DNA of 64,000 bases. It comes from Chinchilla lanigera (Eukaryota; Chordata; Mammalia; Rodentia; Chinchillidae). The notes under the pieces were generated by a model, which saw nothing but the letters and a program-made list of their open reading frames with translations, made no database searches and was not told where the DNA came from. The stretch lies in assembly GCF_000276665.1 (NCBI RefSeq), contig NW_004955459.1:11205071-11269070 (forward strand). Reading direction: 5' to 3'. A program made the position numbers and the translations under genes. Within the stretch, counting starts at the first letter, position 1, and each line of letters starts with the position of its first letter. This document shows, in pieces, positions 1 to 11,650 of this stretch.

Positions 1-7
1 AATGATC

Positions 8-130
8 TAGGGGCCGGGGATGTAGTTCAGCAGCATAAGCACTTGCTCGGCAAGCCGGAGGTCATGAGTTCGATTCCCATTACCAAAAAAAAAAAAGGAA
101 AAAGAAAAAAAAATTCCAAAATACCAATCT
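8..130 (+). mobile_element. ID-type SINE (tRNA-derived), full length
   Basis: A tRNA-like head begins with 'ggggccggggatgtag' and continues through an A-box-like region and a B-box-like 'gagttcgattcccatt' into an A-rich tail. The motif 'aatgatc' at 1-7 and again at 131-137 is a target-site duplication, so the element is bounded on both sides. It is a non-autonomous retroposon mobilised by L1. It differs from the muroid ID consensus in its centre ('tgctcggcaagccgg'), which may be mutation or a subfamily mark. Confidence 0.85.
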
Positions 131-137
131 AATGATC

Positions 138-449
138 AATGTAAAGTCTATTTTTACCATCTAACCAATGATGAACTATATTCACTAATTACTATGTCCC
201 TATTCAAATGTGTTTTGTAAAATTTAAAGAGAAAATAAGAAAACAAAACATTTTTAGAGAGCAAATGTCTAAATTCAGGGATTAAATAACTTCAGAAATC
301 ATTATATCTTAATGAAGGATGTGTATAACCCATTAAAAGAAATGAGGATGAGGTAGCCTGGTGGCCATGGGAACCAATTCCTAATTCTGAAGTAGTTTTG
401 ATGCATAGAGTTGGACTTTCATATCTTTCAGTTCTGCGTCTGTGGATCC

Positions 450-490
<41 letters not shown>

Positions 491-974
491 CGCGCCTGTA
501 CTGAGCATGTGTAAACATTTTCCTTCTTATTATTCCCTAAACATTACGTGTAACAACTATTTACATAGCACTGACATTGTCTTAACTGTTATAAGTGATC
601 TAGGTATGATTTAAAAGTATACTAGAGGATGTGTAGGTTATATACAAATACTATATTGTTTTATATGGAATTCATCATCTGATGATTTTTGTTTCAGTGT
701 GGGTCTTAAAAACAATTCCCAATGGACACTGAAGGGCAGATGGACTCTGTAAATCAGTCTGTACTCTGCTATTTATACTAAGAGGTAAGTTTGGATTTAA
801 AAGAGGGAGATGCCACATGAAAGAAAAGACTTTTGTAGAAAAGATAGTGAGAATTTTTAGGTGCCAAAGATGAACAAGATATTACCAAATAATTGGTTAT
901 ATCTTTGAGCCATTATTTGCAACAAAACAAAATATTGCAATTTTAAAATACTTTTGCCTTTCTATTCTTGTTTT
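138..974. other. Unique AT-rich sequence
   Basis: No gene or recognisable repeat is seen, apart from the A homopolymer at 454-486. Confidence 0.5.
454..486. repeat. Poly(A) run, 33 bases
   Basis: An uninterrupted run of A. No SINE or LINE body was recognised upstream of it and no flanking duplication was seen, so it is listed as a simple repeat rather than a retroposon tail. Its exact length is prone to sequencing error. Confidence 0.8.
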
Positions 975-1525
975 TATTGAATTAGTATTCTTATTAATCT
1001 CTTCCATGGCATAAAACAGTGTAGGAAATCTGCTACTGTTTCTTCAGTTGTATCTTCTTCCAGACTGGGTTCTTCATATGTTTCTTTGCAAGTATCGATT
1101 ACTACTTGTTGTACTCTTTCTGAAATAGTAGGTTTAAGTATTTTTCATGCCGTTTCTTTTAATGTTTCTCATAGTTAACTTCTATATGTGTGTTCAGACC
1201 TTGTTTATTTAATGTATTTTTAAAAATGTTTTTCACCTTCGGTTTTCTTTCTGAGCTGAACTTTAGGTGTAGAGTATTGTATGCATTACTTTGTGGATCA
1301 GTGATTCAGAAATAAAGATAGGGCTCACTGGCAGCTCTGTACAACCCTGGCTAGAAAACTGGCTACTGTTTTCTCTTCTGAGCTCTTTCTGCCTGTCCTG
1401 AACCAATGTCTCCTCTCTTCAGCCAGTGTGCACCCCAGCCTGTAGGATGTTGATCCTTCCTCCTCTACCTGGCAGAGGCCCTGCACTATGATCAGTTCTG
1501 TGTCATTTTCTACCTTTGTCTGACT
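975..1525 (-). pseudogene. Possible broken coding remnant, unidentified
   Basis: On the minus strand three consecutive stretches read like protein although they sit in different frames. The first is an open frame of 67 codons from 1528 to 1325 beginning MSQTKVENDTEL. The second lies near 1290-1145 and includes SSERKPKVKNIFKNTLNK. The third, near 1130-975, includes SERVQQVVIDTCKETYEE and then an acidic run before a stop. Charged, low-stop composition over about 550 bases would fit an old processed pseudogene with frameshifts. I do not recognise a parent protein, see no poly(A) tail or target-site duplication, and chance remains a fair explanation. Confidence 0.22.
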
Positions 1526-1529
1526 CATA

Positions 1530-3553
1530 TTCTCCTGTGGCTATGCTCAGTGACTCTCTTCACTTTTGTCAAAGATGTGTTACTTAATTCTTCTAAGACT
1601 GAAAAATATTACTGAGATTTCTCATGACTTTTAAATTGCCACGGCCTATTTAGGAGTGTTGAGACTGCGTAGAAGTTCTGACATGATGCTCACTGCTTGC
1701 CATAGTCAGTCTTCTTTTTCCTACCTTGGCCTCCTTTTTCCTTCAAGTAACTGGTTACTATTGGTGAACGAGAGTCAGAGTCTTCACTGGGAGTTAGATG
1801 TAAAGCCCAGTATAGAGGTGAGCAACTAGAAAAAGGTAAGAGGTGAATAATTATCATTAAAAAAATTGGTGAATGTTCAACTTTACCCTTGCAGTTATTT
1901 AAAATCCTATAAATTACTGTTTGCTATTTCAAAATAGGAATTATAATTGAACCAATATTCATATTCACATTTTAGAAAATACTATAATTTCATAGGAAGA
2001 ACATATTTGCACAAATTTTAATCTCATTCTCTGTGGTTGGAACAGAATCTAATTATTTGCTTCATGAAACTAAAGTCCTTTAACACCTTGTGGAAGCTAG
2101 GAAAATTGTAGGCATATTTTAAACAATCTTTAAGATAGTTTTCAGCTTTTTTGGCACAGATGGATCATATGGTGAGCATATAAAAATTACCGCAGCCTAG
2201 GTCCCAACACCTTTGATTCTGCTTTTATTGGCCGGAAGTATGATTTAAGCATTATTTTTTGTGTTTTGTGGGTTTTTTTGGTAAGTCCCTTAAGTAATTC
2301 TAAGATCCTTCCCATTGTCTTCTTCTTTCTCATTATCTTCCTGACTAGCTTCTCTCCTTGCCAACCCTATCCCTGGACTCCACAGGAGGTGTCTCTCTAG
2401 CTAAGACCACCTAAGACAGTCCACATTCAATACTCCTTCCTCATTCAAAACTCTCATTGTCTTCTAACTCTTGGAATTTAAGTTTTCTCAGGATTATTGC
2501 ACTTTAAATATGAACATCCATGAAAAGTGCCCCAAGCCAGCCCCCATTACTGATCTGTGATGGTGATTTTAACTGGTGCAGAGGACTTCATGACATCTAA
2601 ATAGAGTTAGTCCACCTATGAATCCATCTGATCTTTTCCCAGTGCTTCAGTGTCTTTTCATCCTCTCCTTAAGTGTGCTCTTGATGCAGAAATTTCCACC
2701 AAAGACCCGCAGTGCAATGAATTCGTTAGAGCAGTCCTATAGTGAAAAGAAACTTTGAAAGTTTTACCCTGCATATTTCTAAATTAAGTGCACATTTCTC
2801 TTTCTCCCAGAGCATGTATTAGCACTATGACAAAATCATTCAATGGGTAAGAAATGCAGAACTAGCTTTTTCCTTTACAGTGCTCTATACCTCAATTGCA
2901 CATCTCATGGGCTTGCCTTTGTGCAGAAGATGCCTTCAGTAGGATTTGAGGGATGTTTCTGGAGTCCTTTTTTTTCTCTCCTTCATAACAGCTTTGAATA
3001 TTTATAGGTCTTTCTCTGTCAGGTATTTCAAATCTTGATTAGGATTTTCCTAGGTCAGGAAAATCTTATAAAAGTTGCATTATACTTAAAAAAGCAGGAA
3101 CTCATGGACCTCTGTTTTGAGAAGAATGACTGGTTCATTAGGTGTGATCACTGGACGTTGCTGTCCGGGAGCTGAAAGATACAAGTCGTGCATCTTGCTG
3201 CGATACAGCTTGGTGCTTTGTTAAATAGCTGCCAAGTGTTTGTGAATGAAGAATGGTTGGAGGTGAGAGTCTACCAGTGCATTCTCTTCCTTTCCTTTTT
3301 GTGCCATTTCCCAATTTAGGAAAAAAACATCAAGATAGAGTAGCATTGGTTCATGACATTTGAAATAGAGTCAGAGGACACTGTTAGTCAGATCTCAGGC
3401 ACTGCTATAGCTGAACCTTTGAACTGGGCTGCAAATGAGCCCCCGCACCAAACACTTGAATTGACCTGAGAAATGTTGCTGACCTCTGTTGACCTTCTCT
3501 ACATTGGGCCCCTTCCTCCAATCTACTTCCTCCAAACTATGGGGTAGACCACA
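1530..3553. other. Unique sequence, nothing recognised
   Basis: No gene or clear repeat. The part around 3120-3250 is relatively rich in CG dinucleotides and free of repeats, which may mean constraint, but nothing here shows function. Confidence 0.45.
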
Positions 3554-3610
3554 TCCTATCTCTTTGGTTTTTTGTTGTTGTTGTTGTTTGTTTTTTTTCC
3601 TATCTCTTTG
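3554..3610 (-). mobile_element. Minute retroposon tail with 13-bp target duplication
   Basis: The 13-mer 'tcctatctctttg' occurs at 3554-3566 and again at 3598-3610. Between the copies lie 31 bases made only of T and G, mostly (GTT)n and T runs. This is what L1-type target-primed insertion leaves when reverse transcription stops within the poly(A) tail, read here on the minus strand. No element body remains. Confidence 0.7.
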
Positions 3611-4971
3611 TTACAAGACAGATTCATTTCTGCCAGCACCTACCATAATTCCTGACTGAAAAAGTGACATAGTTTCTAATTTCCCTTGGAAGATACATTT
3701 CCAAGGCTTCATAAATCAGTGATTTCCTGGATTACAGTCATAATTAGGCCAAAGTAAATGTAATTTTTTGTTTGTTTGTTTTTGACTAGCTTGATTTTCT
3801 CTTCTGTTGACACCTGAGAAGCTCACACATGCTCTTTCTCATTCATCATCCTATAAGCCACCTTCCCAGGCTCTGTGCACAGCAAGCAGGGATCCCTCTC
3901 CTTCCAAACCCTTCTGTCTTTGAGTTCTTTCACCTCTATATGAATGTCAACACCAGTGCCAAATTCCCCAAGAGACAACATAGGACATACTTAGCAATCA
4001 AAACCTAGGCCACTAAAGAAATAAATACAGTGCCATCGAAAGTTAAACTGGAAGTTTTGAAAGTCTGGAAGAGAATTTTGGGAAAAATCAAAGCTGTGTT
4101 ACTCATCTTTATTTTATGAGGTGGTATAGCTCTCTTTCAGAATTACTTATATGGGGGAGCTTTTCTAGTTTGGATCACTGAATTGTGTGACACTGTATAT
4201 CATGATATTGGTACATGTTTATCAGAGCAAGAAAAGATTAAAAGAGACAAATGTACCTGGAAAAGATTCCTGAGAGGACATGAGATTGACTAGGACTTGG
4301 AGGGATATGTTGAGTTTAGACAAAATTTGAGGGCTATAAATGTTAAGCCTGTCTTCCAATCACTTTGTTCTCTTGGCTCTAAATACAGCTGGAGCAATAT
4401 GGGAAGTGCCTCATCCCTTGGCCTTTACCCTCTGGCAGTCATCATTGCTGTTCTCTGAAGGGCCCAGAGTCGATGACATCTCTCTCGAACACGTGGAAAC
4501 ACCTGGTCCTGCTGAATTCACATTCAGAAGGATTCCCCAGCTTCACGACAAAGGTCTGTGAAGTTAAAGTAGAAATTCTCTGAGCCCAATGCATGGGTTG
4601 CTTTCAAATCATTAATAACAATGGCAATGTTAATAATGTTACTGTAGGAAAAAGGGAGTGAGGGATAATGACCACACTCTTGGCTTAGGTCTCCTAATCT
4701 GTCATTTGGATTCTTCTTGTTCTATAGCCCATTGCAGTGCTTTTCCTGGCTGTTTCCCCTTTTAGCGTCCCAGACACAAGGGTCGAGGTGATGGATGTGA
4801 TTGTTGGTGGATCCTGAGTCCTGGACTTTGTAGACCTTCAGAGCATCCCTTGAGAAGTTTGGAACAGGTAGGACCAGAGAGCATGGACATATGGAGCATG
4901 GGTCTGAGTGGGGAGTGCCAGCCCACACTGATGGGGAAGGGTCATCAGCCCATTGATGCTTGGGCATCAGT
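3611..4971. other. Unique sequence, nothing recognised
   Basis: No supported gene or repeat. Short open frames at 4340-4561, 4722-4967 and 4850-5071 resemble nothing known. Confidence 0.45.
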
Positions 4972-5345
4972 GTTTAACATATTCAGTCTATTGACTATCA
5001 TAGCCAACTTGACATGCTTTAAACATGCTCAGAACACTTGCATTAGCCTCCAACTGGGCAAAATTATCTAACACAGAGAGTTTTTGAATGATAAAGTATA
5101 TCTCATATAATATATTGAATGTAGAACATTGTAGAGTTGGTTGTTTCTCCTTATGATCTTGTGACAGAATGGGAGCTATGGTTTGCTAGTGCTGCTCAGT
5201 ATTGCCTGAGAGGATTGTATCATACTACAGATATTCATCCCAGGAAAAGATTCCAGTTCAAAATTTAAAGTATGTTTTCTATTGAATGCACATCAGGTTC
5301 ACACCAACATAATATCAAATTATTGTAAGTTGAATCATCAATTTA
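4972..5345. mobile_element. Tigger-type DNA transposon remnant
   Basis: The stretch follows a recalled Tigger-group consensus over about 370 bases. Landmarks in order are 'atgctcagaacacttgcatt', 'actgggcaaaattatctaac', 'tctcatataatatattgaat', 'ggaaaagattcca' and 'attgaatgcacatc'. It is a non-coding, decayed fragment of the pogo/Tc1-mariner superfamily; terminal repeats are not preserved. The same family appears, split by an LTR, at 55075-55660. Confidence 0.7.
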
Positions 5346-5369
5346 TGTAGTTAAAGACTATTCTTATTG

Positions 5370-5530
5370 ACTTTTTGTGTGTGTTTATAATACTAAAATT
5401 TATTCTCAGCAATTTTCAAGTATATACTCTGGTATTACCCATGGTTTGTTATTGTGGGTACAGTAAGTCTCTCTTATTTGTGCTGTCCAAATGAAATTGT
5501 TTGTTCTTCGACCAACCTCACCTTAGCCTT
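5370..5530 (-). mobile_element. Old L1 3' end fragment
   Basis: In the + direction it reads 'cagcaattttcaagtatata' and later 'tgttcttcgaccaacctcac', which match the reverse complement of old mammalian L1 3' UTRs as I recall them. It is a non-coding remnant. Confidence 0.55.
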
Positions 5531-5741
5531 TGTAACCATCTTTCTATCTTGTTTCTATGTTATATATTAAAATAAATATTGACTTTTACACATTTGTTAG
5601 AATATGGTGTTATTCACCATAAATATATACAATTTGTCAATAAAAATTAAAGCAAGAAGTGTTCATATTTTTAAAAAATGATGGGATGGGGGTTGAACTA
5701 CCACCAATCTGCTCAGTTTAGCTGCCCTGGCCTAGAGCAAG

Positions 5742-6090
5742 TGTTATGGTTTCTATCTGCATGTTCCCCCCAAATGCTCATGAAGTCATGGGTTGGGCTT
5801 TTAGAGTTTTGATTGATTGGGTGTGAGTGCTACACGTGCCCTGGGGTGGATAGTTTGTGTATGTAAGGGAAAGAGGCTTGCTCTTCCCGCTGTTCCTCCA
5901 TTTTGCACTTGCTGCTTTTGCTATCTTCTGCTGCCATGAGCTGTTGCCCTCTGCCGTATGTTGCCCTGCCTTGGAGCCAGCCAAGTAGGGACTGAAACCT
6001 CTACAGACTGTAAGCTAAATAAACCTTTCCTTCCTTAATTCTGAATGTCAGGTATTTTGTCTCAGCAACGAGAGAAAAGTAACCAAGACA
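5742..6090 (+). mobile_element. MaLR-type solo LTR with target duplication
   Basis: The 349-bp element starts with TG ('tgttatggtttct') and ends with CA ('taaccaagaca'), and is flanked by the 5-bp duplication 'gcaag' at 5737-5741 and 6091-6095. A polyadenylation signal (aataaa) lies near 6018 followed by 'caggtattttgtctcagcaa', a tail shared with the LTRs at 55164-55508 and 61447-61868. No internal retroviral sequence is attached, so it is a solo LTR. An intact duplication suggests a fairly recent insertion for this class. Confidence 0.85.
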
Positions 6091-6105
6091 GCAAGGTTAA
6101 AGATT

Positions 6106-6160
6106 AAAATTTAAGAGTTTTAAGATTAAGATTAAAGATTAAGATTAAAATTTTAGAGAC
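6106..6160. repeat. Degenerate AGATTA tandem repeat
   Basis: Several copies of 'agatta' and 'aagatt' follow one another just after the LTR. Confidence 0.6.
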
Positions 6161-6539
6161 ATTTTTAGCATAAGTCCCAGACTAACAAGTGCATCAGCCT
6201 CCATATTTCACACTGCCTTTGCTCATGTGCCCTTTGCTTATTGTCCTAGACTCAAAGTTTGGAAGAATCTTTCAAGTCCTTTAGTTAAAGCATTTCATTG
6301 TTAGCTGGGGATAGACCTCAGCTAGAATCACTCTGCCCAGTAGGGTTACATCAGTACTGAAAAGTAGGACTTTTCTATCTTTTCTACTATGGTAATTCTA
6401 CTGAACTTTTTCTACTATGCTAATTCCACTGCTCTTTTTCTCTTAAAGAATCTAATTCTAAAGGAGATTTTTTAAGTTTCTCACTTTAAAACATAATTCA
6501 TGATATGGTAGTAGTTTTTCAAACAACCTTAAATGAAGA
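6161..6539. other. Unique sequence with a small internal repeat
   Basis: A 'ttttctactatg' phrase occurs at about 6379 and again at about 6410. No gene seen. Confidence 0.4.
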
Positions 6540-6790
6540 AATGGACATTCCTGTTATGAACTAAGAAACAGCTCCTTAGAAATGGTGGTTCTTGAGCTAC
6601 ATTTGAAAAAGTAAGACTTTGATAGCAAATGTCAGGGAAATGCATAGCTAACAAAAATGTTGAGCAAATCAGAGGGGCAAGGAAAGGCCTCTGTTAGACA
6701 TGAAGAAGATGAAGCTTGGATTACTTGAAAGGGGAATGGCACAAACAGATGAAGCTAGGAAGTCTGAGAGCTAATTCTTGCTAAAATGCT
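6540..6790. mobile_element. L2-like remnant
   Basis: Loose similarity to the part of L2 with 'acatttgaa...', 'gagcaaat' and 'ggcaaggaaaggcc' phrases. It is strongly decayed; the orientation is not certain. Confidence 0.4.
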
Positions 6791-7059
6791 AGTTAGTTCT
6801 TCTGTTATACCTGAGAACATTTATATTTTAAGTGGACTTCAGAAGGCCAGTAAAAAGAAGTCAAAGCTCTACTGGTGACAATCCTGGTAAATGTTTTGGA
6901 TCAATCCCTTTTAGCTGTAAGGAAGTTCCCTTGTGACATCTCTGATCTGGGATGTTTTATGGAGCCTTATGGGTTCTAAGTCACTTAAACTTCTTGAGAG
7001 ATGGAAAGGAGGTCTCAGAAGTCTTCCTGGAAAAGGCAATGTTAGGAATCAAGTTATGC

Positions 7060-7250
7060 TTGTGAGTAAAAGCAAAGACTCTAAGACCAAGTGGCCTGGG
7101 CTCAAATCCCAGTTCTAGCACCTTGGGAAATTTTTCTCACCATGTATCTTCATTTACACATCTGTGCTAAGCTTGAGCTACTATTGAGATGATTGTTTCT
7201 GTTGCTGCTGTTGTTGATAATAGTGATCTATTTCTTTTCAATCTTTCTTC
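7060..7250 (+). mobile_element. MIR SINE remnant
   Basis: Order of landmarks fits MIR: 'gactctaagaccaag', 'ctgggctcaaatcccag', then 'ttcatttacacatctgt'. It is a mammal-wide, long-inactive tRNA-derived SINE. Confidence 0.6.
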
Positions 7251-7497
7251 TCCTTTATTCAGAATGAACAAATAATGCTCCTATTTGAGTACCACCTTTC
7301 AGTTTGCAATGCTTCCATCTATTTGAGGTCCTTTGGCCTTAAGTAGGGGTGATAATGATTTCCGTACATGAAGATGAATAAAGTAGCCCCCAAAGTAATA
7401 ACTAGATTTACTGTAGGTCACCAAGGCAGCAAATTGCAAATAAACCAGATCTTTCATAAATTCTATGTTCAACCATCCATGTGTTATGCATTTGCTT

Positions 7498-7690
7498 ACA
7501 GGTTTCGGGCAGCTACTTTGTGTCAAGCATTAAACACATTACTGGTGGTATGGGTATAAGACATTCCATCTGATTTCCCAGGGCTTGTGGTCTAGTGGGG
7601 AGCAGGAGGCAATATAGAATGTAGCAAGTGTGTTAGTGTAAACATAGGGATGATAGCCATAGAAGGACTGAGAACGAAATAAATGGAAGT
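7498..7690. mobile_element. L2-like remnant
   Basis: Contains a 'tttgtgtcaagcattaaac...' phrase and 'gggcttgtggtctagtgggg', matching the recalled L2 pattern 'tgccaggcactg...cttacattctagtggg'. Confidence 0.5.
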
Positions 7691-7744
7691 TTCAGAGAGA
7701 AGGAAGCCTATGTGTGTCTGGAAGAAGAGAATCATCAAATGTGA

Positions 7745-8167
7745 TGTTATAGTTTGATTTAAAATATCCTCCAAAAGGCTCGTGTGTTCAAAGATGACAT
7801 CTTTGGAAAAGTGACCGGATCACAAGGACTTTAACTTCATCAAATGGATTCACCCACCGATGAGTTTATTAGCTGATGGACTTATTAGGAGGTGGGGCTC
7901 AAGTGTGTGTGAAGCAGGTCACTGTGAGCACAGCATGGAGGGTTATGTATTGTCCCAAGCCCCTTCCTTTCTGGCTCTTTTATTCCCTGTTTCCTGGCTG
8001 CCAGGTATTGAGCTATTTTTCCCTGCCATATTCTTCTGCCATGATGTTTCTGCCTTGAAGCCAGCAGATCATGGACTGAAGCCTCTGAGACAGCCAAAAT
8101 ACTCCTTTTTGCCTTTAAATTCTGTGTGTTGGTATGCTGTCCCTGCCACAGGAAGGAGACTAATACA
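7745..8167 (+). mobile_element. MaLR-type LTR (MLT1-like)
   Basis: Starts 'tgttatagtttgattt', passes 'ggctcgtgtgttca', 'gtgaccggatcacaaggact' and 'tattaggaggtgggg', and ends 'gagactaataca', the standard order of a MaLR LTR. No exact 5-bp duplication is visible, so it is older than the LTR at 5742. Open frames at 7860-8180 and 7876-8058 lie inside it and are not genes. Confidence 0.8.
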
Positions 8168-8690
8168 AAAAAAAGGATGAGAGGGAGGCTACCTCTTTGC
8201 TTTCTAACCTCACCAACCCGCCTCCCCCAACATGCACAGTGTCCACTGGATTGGCAAAATCCTCGAGTTAAAACAAAGTGAATCAGACAGAACTCCCAGT
8301 GTTACCAGTGCTCACTGAGTGCCTCCTCACGGAGGGTTGGGCTCAGCCTTCAGTCCACAGACTGAGACATAAACAGTACAAAAGATGGGGAAGCAAGTGC
8401 ACTAGGAATGAGGGCAGGTGCTGTGTGCCGTGCAGCCCACAAGTGTAACTGGCCCTAGAGCAGGTGACACCTGGAGGTGCTCTGAGATTCTTACCCCCCA
8501 TGGTGTATATCCATCCAACTTGTCTCAAACACTCATAATATTACTTCAGAGCCCTTTTACCCCGCATACTAGGCAGAAGGCCCTTAATTCTATGACCTCA
8601 TCTTTCATGTGTCAATCCTCGAGAATAGATTCTGTAGCAAATTAGGAAATTAAAGCAAAACAAAAGCAATAATTTGCCCAAGATGGCTGA
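8168..8690. other. Unique sequence, nothing recognised
   Basis: No gene or clear repeat seen. Confidence 0.4.
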
Positions 8691-8691
8691 A

Positions 8692-9295
8692 TTAGTTATC
8701 TATTGCAGTATAACTAATCACACTCTAAAACTTATTATCAATAAGTAACAGTGGCTTATGAACACTCATGGTCTCTGTGAGCTGGAAGTTCATCCTGGCC
8801 ACAGCAGAAATGCCTTGTCTCTGTCTCACAACATCCAGGGCTTCAGCTAGTAGTTTGAAAAGTGGGGAGGAGACTCCCTCACATGTTGGGGCATAGATGC
8901 CAGCTGTCTGCTTATCCTTTAGTTAGAGCTGATGGTTACAGTACCTGTGTGTGGTCTCTCTGTGCAGTCTGGGATTACAATAGGATAGCAGGATTCCAAG
9001 AGCAAGCTTCAGAGAGAGAAAGAACAGCGTGGAGTACATTACCTGTCAAGACCTTACCTCAGAGCTCATGCAGCTTTACCTTTTCCATACTCAATTCACT
9101 AAAGCTCTCCGTTCAGATTCCAGGGAAGGGAGCCTAGATTCCCACCCTTCAAAGATCAGTGCCAATACTGCACTAAAGAGGAGCATGTGGGTGGAGTCTA
9201 TATTGGACATCTCTAGAAAAAATATCTCTTGACACAGTGACACAATGTCAAATGGGGCCTTGTCCTTGGTATAGCTGTGCCAAATTACCTGCCTT
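8692..9295. mobile_element. Ancient interspersed repeat, family not named
   Basis: The opening 'ttagttatctattgcagtat' followed by 'aatcacactctaaaactt' and 'aacagtggctta', then 'ctctgtgagctggaagttc' and 'ccaagagcaagcttcagag', follows a common mammalian repeat that I recognise but cannot name with certainty; it may be LTR-derived. The open frames at 8862-9137 and 9091-9300 fall inside it. Confidence 0.5.
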
Positions 9296-9494
9296 TCCAA
9301 AGCAATATCAGTTCCTGTTTTGGAAGGAAGACATGCATGTCCAACTACCTAGAGGCACAGTCTTTAGGCTCCAGAGTTAAATAAACTTCCTCTGATTTGA
9401 GCAAGGTGACTGCTCCTTGACCCTTGTCTTCTTTGGACTTCCTTGCCTTAGACCTCTGTCCAGAGCTTTCAGAAGGGTGTCAATCTCTAAGGCT

Positions 9495-9544
9495 CAGAAC
9501 TATGTATAACAGAACTATGTATAACAGAACTATGTATAACAGAA
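9495..9544. repeat. Three-copy 15-bp tandem repeat
   Basis: The unit 'agaactatgtataac' is present three times in a row without a mismatch. Confidence 0.9.
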
Positions 9545-11489
9545 CCCCGAGCTGATCAAAATTAGAACCATCAGCACCAGGTAAAAAGCCAAATGAGTTT
9601 GCCTTCCTGAAGCAGTGTTTATTTATTTATTTTTTTTTGAGGGACATCCTTAATCTTTTTTCCAGCTGTTTCTGCATTTCTATGCTGCCTATCACCTTTA
9701 GACCCAGATGCAATATGAATTATTCATTTGATTTGGGGCAGGTGCACCCATTTCCTCCCAGGACCCCAGGGGCAGGCATAGGAAATTAATTCACAACGTC
9801 TGTAGCTGAAGTCACTTGCAATTTCCACACCAAGGAAAAAATAACCTGAAGATACAAAGCTCCAGAAAGCTCCAAGGTGTTGAGAGTAGTCCTCAGTAAT
9901 TCTTCATTGTTTCTGTAGAGACAGAGAATGGGCACTCATTCCCACACTTGTATTGGCTGTTAAGAAAGGCTTCTCAGTCCTGGGAGTTAGAGGTCCTCAT
10001 CATAGTGACTTTGGGATGTTGCAGAAACTCTTCCTGGAAATTGTCAGACAATTTTTCAAAACTGCCTGGATGCATAGGATGGGTTTGCTGACTTCTGATT
10101 CTGATTCATTTTCTGGTTCCTCCCATTCTGACTCAGCTATTGGTAAATATTCTAGGACTCAATTGGGGTTTTGACTCTGAAAGAGGATAAAAAATCTGAG
10201 GTCTCTTAACCCTCTGTGTTATCTATCGTACCTGCAGGGTGAGCCTTAGAGATTGACACTGACTGTACCCCAAACTGAAGGCCAACCCTCATGTTCTGTA
10301 TATCCTAAGAGTTAATTGGTTGTGATATGCTTTCTATAATTAGATGGGGAAGGTTTTTTTGCAGCTAGTTATCTCTTGCTATAAACTTTAGAATATTCTG
10401 TAGCAGTCCGAATCCCCTATGTGTGTCCTCAAACAGAAGTCTCTCACTGGGGAGGATGTACTTGAAACATGAGAATAAAACAACTAAGAGTATTAACCCT
10501 GGTGAAGACAGGAAATAATTTTCTGGTGGTCTCCACTGAGTTTGGGGACTCCATGGAGAGAATGTCAGTGAGTGATGGGTCCCCAACACCCTCCCTCCCA
10601 GATCTAACTAGAGCAACTTCTATAGATCTGAAATAGTGAGCTTTCCTTAAAAAAGAATTTAACATAAACTAAGCCATCTTCCTTGATTTATAAAAGGAGA
10701 GACGGGTGTTGAAAGACATTTCTTACTGTAATGTTAAATGGCTTTTACACAAAGAGAATTATCAAGAAACTCAAACCTCCAATTCAGCCATTTTTCCTTC
10801 TAGAAAAGTCACCTTCATGCAGAGTGCTTTGACTGCACACACAGTTTTTCCATGACTCAAAAGCCATTGTGTGTTGGGGAGCTATGGAAACAGAAGGTTT
10901 ACAAGGTGCTAAACTGCCTTTCCAGAATTACCTTGATAGGAAGGCTCTTTTTCATTTTATTCTGCTTTGCATCCATTTTTGTTATTTCAGTAATTGCTCT
11001 ACCTGGACTCTTGGGACAGTGAGGCACCTGGCTGAATTGATTCTTTTCACACTTCAGTTTGAAAAGAGTCTTGTGCCATAAAATACATCTACCCTGATTC
11101 TTTTCCTCACTGCCATTTTACTTGGGAACTGTTTGGCCTTAGCAACTCCTACTGATTGATAAGTGTGAGCTACAAGGAAGCCATGTAACTACAATTCTAA
11201 GTGGTTATGGTTATTTATGGCATGAAATTTAGCAAATGTATCTGCTTCTGGAAATATTTGAGTCAGAAAATTTCCAGGAAACAGTTTCCTTTTAATGCTG
11301 AGGGTTGATTTTTTTCTTAAAGATTCTTTGGATAGAACCATGCTCAAGATGTTAACAAATATGGTTATTAATTATTGCTACAATTCTGATTATTAATGTA
11401 TTGTTATAGCTATGCTGAGATTAAGACACTCAATATAAATGAATTTTCTGAGCAAAAATAGTAAAGAGCTATTGCTGCTAAGTTCCCTT
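9545..11489. other. Unique sequence, nothing recognised
   Basis: About 1.9 kb with no supported gene. The short open frames here (61-74 codons) match nothing known. Confidence 0.45.
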
Positions 11490-11650
11490 TATATACCGAG
11501 CACCTTCTTTACACAATATCTTTTAATTTAACCCATGAAATAAACCACATTTACAAGTAAGATACTTGAGATTCTGCCACACTCAGTCACATGTCCAGTG
11601 GCTGAGAGTGGAAAGGGAGGACCTACATTTGGACCTGGTTTTACTTCACA
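11490..11650 (-). mobile_element. MIR SINE remnant
   Basis: Reads on the + strand as the reverse complement of MIR: 'taccgagcaccttctttac', 'ttttaatttaacccatgaa', 'acactcagtcacatgtc', then 'gaggacctacatttggacct'. Confidence 0.6.

Noticed and set aside
454..486. Poly(A) tail of a processed pseudogene
   Set aside because: No coding-like sequence upstream on that strand and no flanking duplication were found.
7860..8180. 106-codon frame as a gene
   Set aside because: It lies wholly inside a MaLR LTR.
9495..9544. CRISPR-like or satellite array
   Set aside because: Only three direct adjacent copies without spacers, in a mammalian genome.
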